Of a stretch of 64,000 nt of DNA, positions 29,001 to 41,000 are shown piece by piece. The stretch spans positions 2,319,001 through 2,383,000 of the forward strand of contig JAQPZY010001660.1 of assembly GCA_029931535.1 (NCBI GenBank), written 5' to 3'. The notes beneath the pieces were generated by a model. That model searched no databases and was not told the origin of the DNA. It saw nothing but the letters and a program-made list of their open reading frames with translations. Made by a program: the position numbers and the translations under genes. The stretch is from Margaritifera margaritifera. Its lineage: Eukaryota; Mollusca; Bivalvia; Unionida; Margaritiferidae. The stretch's first letter is position 1. Each line of letters opens with the position of its first letter.

Positions 29001-32000
29001 CTGAAACAGTAAGTCATCTAGCATTTTGAGTATGAAGGAGTAAGTAACTGATGTTACACTTCAAAACAATACTGAACAAAGCCAATGCTGTCATTATTCA
29101 TGAGAAATATGAATTTAGTTCTGATATTTAGTTTTAATTGCAAATGATGATGACATGAACTGTGTTGCAAGTCTGTAGAATAAACCAGCTTAATATACTC
29201 ATAGTTCAATAACCTTACTTGACATCTCCATCCATGTCAATCAAGCTTACCTGGCAACTCCTCCATGTTAATCAACCTTACTTAACAGCTCCGCCCATGT
29301 CAATCAACCTTACCTGGCACCTCCCTCTCTCATTAACTATTACCAATAACAATACTACCAGCCACTGCCTGACTTATGTGATTGTATGGTGTTACCTAAC
29401 ACAGTCAGCTGGTGTGTGTGTGTGTGTGTGCATGCATGTACGTGCATGCACATGTGTACATGTGTGCGTGCAAGTGCGTGCATGTATGTATGTACAGGGT
29501 TAAAAGGCATGTCAGCACAATCCTGGCTATGTATTGGTGCTTAGAAGCTAAAAATGCAACATGTAAAACTTGCAAAATATTTTAGAAAGATAAATCCTTC
29601 ATAATAGATGTAAAACATATACTCCTAAAACATAAAAGGTCATGAGTTTAAGTCTTAAAAAGGTATATAAAATAAAAATCTTTAAAAAGGTATATAAAAT
29701 AAAAGTCTTAAAAAGGTATATAAAATAAGTCTTAAAAAGGTGTATAAAATAAAAATCTTTAAAAAGGTATATAAAATAAAAGTCTTTACAAAGGTATATA
29801 AAATAAAAGTCTTTAAAAAGGTATATAAAATAAGTCTTAAAAAGGTATATAAAATAAGTCTTAAAAAGGTATATAAAATAAAAATCTTAAAAAGGTATAT
29901 AAAATAAAAATCTTTAAAAAGGTATATAAAATAAAAGTCTTTAAAAAGGTATATAAAATAAGTCTTAAAAAGGTATATAAAATAAGTCTTAAAAAGGTAT
30001 ATAAAATAAAAATCTTTAAAAAGGTATATAAAATAAAAGTCTTTAAAAAGGTATATAAAATAAAAGTCTTTAAAAAGGTATATAAAATAAAAGTCTTAAA
30101 AAGGTATATAAAATAAGTCTTAAAAAGGTATATAAAATAAAAATCTTTAAAAAGGTATATAAAATAAAAGTCTTTAAAAAGGTATATAAAATAAAAATCT
30201 TTAAAAAGGTATATAAAATAAAAGTCTTAAAAAGGTATATATAATAAGTCTTAAAAAGGTATATAAAATAAAAATCTTAAAAAGGTATATAAAATAAAAA
30301 TCTTAAAAAGGTATATAAAATAAAAGTCTTAAAAAGGTATATAAAATAAGTCTTAAAAAGGTATATAAAATAAAAATCTTAAAAAGGTATATAAAATAAG
30401 TCTTAAAAAGGTATATAAAATAAAAGTCTTAAAAAGGTATATAAAATAAGTCTTAAAAAGGTATATAAAATAAAAGTCTTAAAAAGGTATATAAAATAAA
30501 AATCTTTAAAAAGGTATATAAAATAAAAATCTTTAAAAAGGTATATAGAATAAAAATCTTTAAAAAGGTATATAAAATAAAAGTCTTTACAAAGGTATAT
30601 AAAATAAAAATCTTTAAAAAGGTATATAAAATAAAAATCTTTAAAAAGGTATATAAAATAAGTCTTAAAAAGGTATAAAAAATAAAAATCTTTAAAAAGG
30701 TATATAGAATAAAAATCTTTAAAAAGGTATATAAAATAAAAATCTTTAAAAAGGTATATAAAATAAAAATCTTTAAAAAGGTATATAGAATAAAAATCTT
30801 TAAAAAGGTATATAAAATAAAAATCTTTGCAAAGGAATATAAAATAAAAATCTTTAAAAAGGTATATAAAATAAAAATCTTTAAAAAGGTATATAAAATA
30901 AAAGTCTTTAAAAGGTATATAGAATAAAAATCTTTAAAAAGGTATATAAAATAAAAATCTTTAAAAAGGTATATAAAATAAAAGTCTTTAAAAAGGTATA
31001 TAAAATAAAAATCTTTAAAAAGGTATATAAAATAAAAATCTTTAAAAAGGTATATAAAATAAAAATCTTTAAAAAGGTATATAAAATAAAAATCTTTAAA
31101 AAGGTATATAAAATAAAAATCTTTAAAAAGGTATATAAAATAAAAGTCTTTAAAAGGTATATAAAATAAAAATCTTTAAAAAGGTATATAAAATAAAAAT
31201 CTTTAAAAAGGTATATAAAATAAAAATCTTTAAAAAGGTATATAAAATAAAAATCTTTAAAAAGGTATATAAAATAAAAGTCTTAAAAAGGTATATAAAA
31301 TAAAAGTCTTAAAAAGGTATATAAAATAAGTCTTAAAAAGGTATATATAATAAAAATCTTTAAAAGGTATATAAAATAAAAGTCTTAAAAAGGTATATAA
31401 AGTAAGTCTTAAAAAGGTATATATAATAAGTCTTTAAAAGGTATATAAAATAAAAATCTTTAAAAAGGTATATAAAATAAAAGTCTTAAAAAGGTATATA
31501 AAATAAGTCTTAAAAAGGTATATAAAATAAAAATCTTTAAAAAGGTATATAAAATAAAAATCTTTAAAAAGGTATATAAAATAAAATCCTTAAAAAGGTA
31601 TATAAAATAAAAATCTTTAAAAAGGTATATAAAATAAAAATCTTTAAAAGGTATATAAAATAAGTCTTAAAAAGGTATATAAAATAAAAATCTTTTAAAA
31701 GGTATATAAAATAAGTCTTTAAAAGGTATATAAAATAAAAGTCTTAAAAAGGTATATATAATAAGTCTTTAAAAGGTATATAAAATAAAAATCTTTAAAA
31801 AGGTATATAAAATAAAAATCTTTAAAAAGGTATATAAAATAAAAGTCTTAAAAAGGTATATAAAATAAGTCTTAAAAAGGTATATAAAATAAAAATCTTT
31901 AAAAAGGTATATAAAACAAGTCTTTAAAAGGTATATAAAATAAAAGTCTTAAAAAGGTATATATAATAAGTCTTTAAAAGGTATATAAAATAAAAATCTT

Positions 32001-35000
32001 TAAAAAGGTATATAAAATAAAAATCTTTAAAAAGGTATATAAAATAAAAATCTTTAAAAAGGTATATAAAATAAGTCTTAAAAAGGTATATAAAATAAGT
32101 CTTAAAAAGGTATATAAAATAAAAATCTTTAAAAAGGTATATAAAATAAAAATCTTTAAAAAGGTATATAAAATAAAAATCTTAAAAAGGTATATAAAAT
32201 AAAAATCTTTAAAAAGGTATATAAAATAAAAATCTTTCAAAGGTATATAAAATAAAAGTCTTAAAAAGGTATATAAAATAAGTCTTAAAAAGGTGAATAT
32301 AATAAGTCTTTAAAAGGTATATAAAATAAAAATCTTTAAAAAGGTATATAAAATAAAAGTCTTAAAAAGGTATATAAAATAAGTCTTAAAAAGGTATATA
32401 AAATAAAAATCTTTAAAAAGGTATATAAAATAAGTCTTTAAAAGGTATATAAAATAAAAGTCTTAAAAAGGTATATATAATAAGTCTTTAAAAGGTATAT
32501 AAAATAAAAATCTTTTAAAAGGTATATAAAATAAAAATCTTTAAAAAGGTATATAAAATAAAAGTCTTAAAAAGGTATATAAAATAAGTCTTAAAAAGGT
32601 ATATAAAATAAAAATCTTTAAAAAGGTATATAGAATAAAAATCTTTAAAAAGGTATATAAAATAAAAGTCTTTACAAAGATATATAAAATAAAAATCTTT
32701 AAAAAGGTATATAAAATAAGTCCTAAAAAGGTATATAAAATAAGTCTTAAAAAGGTATATAAAATAAAAATCTTTAAAAAGGTATATAAAATAAAAGTCT
32801 TAAAAAAGGTATATAAAATAAAAATCTTTTAAAAGGTATATAAAATAAGTCTTAAAAAGGTATATAAAATAAAAATCTTTAAAAAGGTATATAAAATAAA
32901 AATCTTTAAAAAGGTATATAAAATAAAAATCTTTAAAAAGGTATATAAAATAAGTCTTAAAAAGGTATATAAAATAAAAATCTTTAAAAAGGTATATAAA
33001 ATAAGTCTTAAAAAGGTATATAAAATAAAAATCTTTAAAAAGGTATATAAAATAAAAGTCTTAAAAAGGTATATAAAATAAAAGTCGTTAAAAAGGTATA
33101 TAAAATAAAAATCTTAAAAAGGTATATAAAATAAAAATCTTAAAAAGGTATATAAAATAAAAATCTTTAAAAAGGTATATAAAATAAAAATTTTAAAAAG
33201 GTATATAAAATAAAAATCTTAAAAAGGTATATAAAATAAAAGTCTTTAAAAAGGTATATAAAATAAGTCTTAAAAAGGTATATAAAATAAAAATCTTTAA
33301 AAAGGTATATAAAATAAGTCTTAAAAAGGTATATAAAATAAAAGTCTATAAAAAGGTATATAAAATAAAAGTCTTAAAAAAGGTATATAAAATAAAAATC
33401 TTTAAAAAGGTATATAAAATAGAAATCTTAAAAAGGTATATAAAATCTTAAAAAGGTATTTAAAATAAAAGTTTTACAAAGGTATATAAAATAAAAGATG
33501 TAAGTTAAAAGATAAAGGACCATCTTGCTCATCATAACTAGGATATGAAAGTTATACTGCTTACAGATTTCATCTCTTTATTACGTGTATTTATATTAAT
33601 AGTCAATAATAGTAAATAATATGGAAAACTCAGAACATGTTTTTGGGGTCCTCTTCCCCAACCAAAACAAAAGAAGATGGTAATGCAAATGGAAGGAATA
33701 ACTTTCAAAGAAATTAATAAACAAATCAACATCCAATTTTTTTGAAAACATCAAAATGACCGAAACTTAAAGTGGAAAATAATTATGTGGAAACATGCAC
33801 CTCAAATCATATAGTCAATGTGTGATAGTACATCAGCTTTTGAACCTTTACATGTACCTATTTTGATGACTGAATGTAAACTACAAATCAAAGATACATT
33901 CTATATAGAACAAACATATGATTTACCTTGAATAAATTGCTTGCACACATCTATTGAGGGCAAGTTGGATATGTCAGATGTTGGTGTCTGCTCTTGAAAT
34001 AGTAGCCATAGCAACTGCCACAATGTTGTCTTGGAAACATTTGAAAATGGCATATCAGCAATGAACTGCCAAGCACCCAACCTGAAACAAATGTATGAAA
34101 TACGTACACTTGATGTATGTAATTCACAATATTCAAGAAACTATGCATATGCAGTATGTGTACCACATTATAAAGCTATTAACAGTATATGATAGTGCAT
34201 CAGAATTATTAAACAGAATTTACAATAGATTAACATAAACAGACTTTGCATATCTTCAGTGAATTTTGGCAGAGATCAAAGGGAAACATTTAACATTTAT
34301 ATAGGTCATATAAAGTACCATCTACACTAGTCAACATATGTTGACCCAAATTGCTTCATGCTGACCCTCTACATATGTAGCTTGCCAAGATAGTATCTAC
34401 CTCACTGCTATCTGATTGGATGCAGCTGAAAGAAACTGATCCAATCAAAATGTTCGATATATTTACCATATGAATTTAGCTGGAAATAACTGTGTATCAG
34501 CACACACTGAAATGAGAGTACTCACTCTATGCAGCATTCAGTTTCTCCAGTTCAAATCATTTACAACTTTTTCCTTTGAGTCAAGGCATGGACATCATGG
34601 AAGTCACCATCTCGAATATCAAACTGGTATAACGAACTATCTCATTGGTCTATTGATTTGCTTGCTAAAGGCAGTAGTAACACTTTCATCTCCAAGAGGG
34701 TATTTGTTTAAAACACCATTTTGGCTAGCTTCATACGATAAAGACAAATGTGGCACAAAGTGGATCAATAACTCTTTGCTATTAAAGATAATAAAGTTAT
34801 AAACTTCCTATTAATTACAAAATGTAAGGCACACCACTGCATGACAGGATGAATTTAAATATAGGTGCATGTGTGCTTGCTCAGAAGCTACAGGAAAGAA
34901 GTGAGCCAGACTAATATGCATTGCACATGGAACTTTAAAACAAGAGTCCAACAAGAATTTGAAGGAATTCACACAAAGTTTGTTTCTTCCCTTTGTTTCT

Positions 35001-38000
35001 TTTCTTTTTTAAATCATTCTCAGATATTTTTGAGAAACCCCAACATACCAAATTTGGTGAGAAAAGTATATATGTTGACAAGATAAATGCAGTACAAAAA
35101 TCTTTGTCATGGCCTTTAACCATCAACTTGATATCAAGGTTAAAAGATCACTGCAGATACTGTTAAGATATACCCACATACCAAGATAAGTTTAATCTAT
35201 AATTAATTTTTGTTTTAAAAAAAGGAAGTTATTGAACTGGCATCAATCAAGATATTCTTCAGATATATCCACAAAATGAGTCAGATAAAAATCCATTCAT
35301 ACTTGTTTATGTTATCATGCTCACAAACCATCACAAATAAAAACTGAAGTCAAGACCTTTGACCTTGAAGTCAATGTCAGTGTGCTGATTATCAACATAT
35401 TTATTAAAAAACAATGAAATATAAAGCCTTGTCAAAATTCATTTGTATATCTTCTACTCACTGTGGCTCAGTGAAGTATAAAAATGCAAGCAGTTTACGT
35501 TGGACTTGACCCCAAGATCAAGTTGGTTTGGTTTTCAAACTTGTTCACAATAGTGAAGACATGTTGGTGTTTAGATATGCACCATTTTCATTCAGAATCA
35601 ATTACATACTGCAAAAGGTGAAAATCCCATGTCAATGCCACAACTCTTTCAAAAGTAGTGATTTTTACATGGTGATTATACTTGCCATGTTGGAGGTAAG
35701 ATCAGCATTATTTTCATTCAGCACCTGCAGTGTAACAGTATTCAGAAGTAGCTATAAGAAGATTTTAAAGATGTCACTCAAAGCAACCATTTTGAAGGTT
35801 AGAACAGCATCAGTTAGATACATGTATAAGACCAACTACATTTGCAAGAAGTGTTTTAGCAAAAAAGTGCATGTTGGATGTCAGATAGGTACCATTTTTA
35901 TTTAGGCCCATATACATGTTATAAGAAGTCTTTCAGTGAAAACCCAATGTCAATATGACTATCCACTCAGGTGTGGTAGTGATCACAAGATTCTCACATT
36001 GACTGCCATGGTGTCCTTGTTCATGACAGATCAGCACCATTTTCATTTAGGACCATCTGTATGTCATAAGAAGTCTTTTAATGAAAACCCCACATCAATA
36101 TGACCATCAATTCAGGAGAAGTAGCGATAAGATTATCAAGACTGGGTGTTCAAGGGGCACTATTCTCATTTAGGACCAACTCAACCGCAGGATGAAACTG
36201 TATGCCAAGTTTCCGGTCCTTCCTCCAAGTTGTGTATGAAGATTAGCAATAACTAACAACTACTAATGAATTACAGATGCAGACCCATCACATAAGCTGT
36301 TCTGGTCTATGACCAGTAGAGCTAGAAAAGGAAATTTACATTTACCTATGTAAAGCACATAAGTAGAATGGAATAATTTCATGGACATTGAACAGCAGGC
36401 ATACAACTAGAGTAATTTCTCTGTGAGTAACCATTGTAAACATTAATCATCATGCAGAAAATAAGTTCAGACTAAAGTGATTTTAACAATGAAATGTTGG
36501 CCTCTTTTCTAATTAAAGTTTTTTGCAATTTTTTTCTCTCCACATTTTTAATTTGAATCTTTTTTAAAAAAAGAAATATTTTAACTTTAAATTGGCACTA
36601 TATAGCCAATATTGTGCTAACAAACCTTTAAACCAACCAATCTACCTTCCAAGCAAGCAAGCTCCCAACCAACCAACCAACCAACTAATGTACCAACGTA
36701 CTGTGACAGGGCAAAAAAAGAGATAATACAAAAAAAGAATAATGTTTTTGTGCTATTTTTAAATGAGTCATTGTTCTTAAAATCTGCTTAAGAAGCTATT
36801 ACCATTGTCCAACCCTAGAAGCCAGATTTTACTGGGTGCAACTCACAGGATTTGAGTAACCTTGTAGTGATAGCCAAGTAGTAAAAACTAGTTCATGCAT
36901 CAGTAATTACTTTGATTACACTACATATAAGACCTCACATGAAAAGCATGTACCATGCAGTCCACTTATCTACTGTACAGCTAAGATAGCTACATTATAA
37001 CATGTTGTGTAGCTATAGCTAGTCACTAACTTTCAAACATAACTATTTATCTTGCAGGGCTGGAAGGTTTGCATTTGCAAACAAACTTGATCCCCCCTTT
37101 ACTTGCTGTACATTAAGTACAAAGTCATACTTGTCATCTCAGATTATAATTTTAATTGGGATTATTTCACCTTTTCTGAAACCGTCTTTTTGAAAATGAC
37201 ATAACTGTTGATTTGGGGATTCCTGTCTACCCTTGAAATTAAATGATCTATGCCTAAACTTGGTTGAGGCATGGAACTGTATAATCCCCAGTTAGAAGTT
37301 AGGTTGTACCCTTTACAAGAGATGTATACAATCATCTAGTTAATAATTTAAGCACAAACAGTCAAAACACAAAATGTAACCCAAGTCAATAATGTATGAA
37401 ATACAGGTCACAGTGACCTACTTTTAAGATGATGGTGTAGTACTCATCAAGATGCATCCCCTCACCAACTTTCATGATTCCAGGTATAACAGTATTATAC
37501 AGAGGGTAAAAATCTATGTGGTCATGAGCTAAATGCAGAAACTTAAAATAAACCAGTAAAATGTGAAATGCAGGTCAAACTGCCTATTTCTGTTGTAAGG
37601 GTGTGGTACTAACAGAGATGCATACAGTCATCTAGTTTGTGATTCCGGCATTAACAGTACTTGGAATTAAACCCAAGTCAGTGATAAGGGTGTAGAACTC
37701 ATCAAGATGCATCCCCTCACCAAGTTTCATGATTCTAGATACAACAGTATATATACAGGGTACCAAAAACTTATTAGGTCATGAGCTAAATGCAAAACTT
37801 AACCATACCAGTAAAATGTGAAATGTACGTCACAGTCACCTTCTTTTGTTGCATGGGTGTGATACTAATAGAGATGCATACAATCATCTAGAATTATGAT
37901 TCTTGCATGAACAGAGCATGAGAAATAAATTTAAAAACACAAAATTTAACCAAAGTCAGTGAAACATGAAATTTAGGTCACAGTGACCAACCTTTGTGAG

Positions 38001-41000
38001 AAGGGTGTAGTACTCATCAAGATCCATCCTATCACCAAATTTAATGAATCTAGGAATAACAGTATATATACAGGTTGCAAAACCCTATTTGGTCATGAAC
38101 TAAATGCAAAAACTTAACATAAGCCAGTAAAATGTGAAATGTAGGTCACTGTGACCTTCTTTTCTTATAAGGGTGTGGTTGTAAAGAGATGCATTTAATC
38201 ATCAAGTATTATGATTCTATCATGAACATGGCTTGAGAAATAAACTAGAAACAAAAAATTTAACCTAAAGTCAGTGAAGCATGAAATATGGGTCACAGTG
38301 ACCTATTATTATGGTGAGGGTGTAGTAATCATCAAGATATTTCCCATCACCAAGTTTCATGAATCTAAGTATAACTATATATACAGGATGCAAAAAACCT
38401 ATTCTGTCATGAGATAAATGAAAAACTTAAACCAGTAAAATGTGAAATATTGGTCAAAGTGACCTTCTTTTGCTGTAAGAGTGTGGTACTGATAAAGATG
38501 CATACAATTTTGAAAAATAAACTTAAAACAAAAAATTTAACTAATGTCAGTGACCTTTTGTGATGAGGGTCTAGCACTCATGAAGATGTATTCTCTAAAT
38601 AAGTTTCATGGTTCCATGTATAACAGTATTTATAAAGTGTGCAAAACACCAGAACTAAATGCAAAAACTTAACAAGAATGTACAACTAATGTATATGTAT
38701 GCACACAGCTCCCTCAGGGGTAGGTGTTATGAAACCGACTCCAAACTTGCCTAGGACCTAGAAAGAAACAACAGTCCCTTGAAGGGACTGATGCTCTACT
38801 GACTGAAAAGAATTTCCAGGAATTCAAGATAAAATCATTTCTTCTCTTCAACTTCTGGGTGTTGAAACCATTGTGCAATAACAAGATTTTCCTGTTGGAT
38901 GTAAGATCAGCACCATTTTCATTTAGGACCAACAAGACATCATTAGAAGTCTTTTGACAAAAACGCCATTTGAACATGACCATCCATTCAGAAGGAGAAG
39001 CAATAAGAAGATTTTCAAAATGGCCACCATAGTGGCCATATTGGATATCAGATCGCACCATTTTCATTTAGGAGCAAGAAACATAATAAGAAGTCTTTTC
39101 ATGAAAATTCCATGCTGATATGACTTTCCGATTAGGAGGAATAGCAATAACATGATTTTCAACAAAGCAGCCATGGTGGCCATATTGGATGTCAGATCGG
39201 CACCATATTCATTTAAGACGAACTAGACATCACAAGAAGTCTTTCGATGAAAACCTCATGCTGATCTGAGTTTTCATTCAGGAGGAATAGCAATAACAAG
39301 ATTTTCAAGATAGTCTCTGTGGTGGCCATACTGGATGTCATAAGAAGTCTTCTGTTGAAAACCCCATTTCAATATGACTTTCTGTTCAGGAGAAATAGCA
39401 ATAACATGATTTTCAAGATGACTGCCATGGTGGCCATATTGGACATCAGATTGGCACTATTTTCCATAGTGGCCATATTAGATATCTCAGCAGCACCATT
39501 TTCATATATAGGACCAACTAGACATCATAAGTAATCTTCTGGTGAAAACCTCATGTCAATATCACTTTTCATTCAGGAGGAGTAGCTATAACAAGATTAT
39601 CAAGATGGCTGCCATGGTGGCTATGTTGGATGTCAGATCAGCACCATTTTTATTTAGGACCATCTAGATATTATAAGAAGAATTTTAGTGAAAACCCCAT
39701 GTTGATATGACCATTCATTCAGGAGAAATTGTGACTGCAGTGACAATACTGAATGTCAAAGCAGCACCATTTTCATTTAGGATCAACTAGATTTTGGGAT
39801 GAATGCATGTGTAAAGTTTCATGGCAATCCTCCAAGTAGTTTAGGAGGAGCAGCGATAACAAACATCTGCTAATGGACGGACGGACAATGAATGATATAC
39901 AACAGGCCATCCCATAAGCTCTTCTGGTCTATGACCAGTAGTGCTAAAAATGGTTGAGATTCAGTGACGATGTACATATGTATATGCTTTTATCTGTGCT
40001 GATGCCAATGCCAGGGGTACTACAATAGCTCTCCTATCTGAGCTGATGCCAATGCCAGATTCTACAATAGCTCTCCTATCTGTGCTGATGCCAATGCCAG
40101 GGGTACTACAATAGCTCTCCTATCTGTGCTGATGCCAATGCCAGGGGTACTACAATAGCTCTCCTATCTGTGCTGATGACAATGCCAGGGGTACTACAAT
40201 AGCTCTCCTATCTGTGCTGATGCCAATGCCAGGGGTACTACAATAGCTCTCCTATCTGTGCTGATGCCAATGCCAGGGGTACTACAATAGCTCTCCTATC
40301 TGTGCTGATGCCAATGCCAGGGGTACTACAATAGCTCTCCTATCTGTGCTGATGCCAATGCCAGGGGTACTACAGTAGCTCTCCTATCTGTGCTGATGCC
40401 AATGCTAGGGGTACTACAATAGCTCTCCTATCTGTGCTGATGCCAATGCCAGGGGTACTACAATAGCTCTCCTTTACTTTGTAGAGGTGAGCTAAAAAGC
40501 AATCATCACATAAATTCTCAGAACTGGTAGTGAAGATATCACACAGACTCATTATACTATACAGGTAAATGCTAATCCCATTCATTTCTCATGGCTGTAT
40601 ATTGGTCTTGTTACCGTGTATACTCGCATATAACCCGGGTCCAAATGCAAACAACATAGACCCAGATCTGCCATCGCATAATGTGCCAGCAGATCAGGGT
40701 CTATGTTGTTTGTTCTACTGATTAGTCCTTACAAACTGCCTAGACCCAGATCTGCCGGCGCATTATGCGACGGTAGATCTGGGTCTATGCAGTTTGCAGT
40801 TGGTATTTGCTTATACGCAAGTATATACTGTAGTTTTTCTACAACAGCTGCCGAAAGCAAATAAGCATGCACCCTAATTTTGCCTCACCTGGAACAAAAG
40901 TAGGTTACATGTTTGGTTCCAGCAGTATTAATTTCACTCAATACCTTAGATATTTTTGTAATCAACAGAAAATTCTTACCTTTATTTTAAAGGTGAATTT

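Noticed and set aside
31974..32240. 88-codon minus ORF of repeated FILYTFLK
   Set aside because: Frame by-product of the TATATAAAA array.
29645..33498. CRISPR-like array
   Set aside because: No unique spacers between repeats; AT-rich tandem minisatellite in animal DNA.
34470..34802. 110-codon plus-strand ORF as a gene
   Set aside because: No family similarity that I can see, no splice or promoter support, and it lies in an EPG5 intron.
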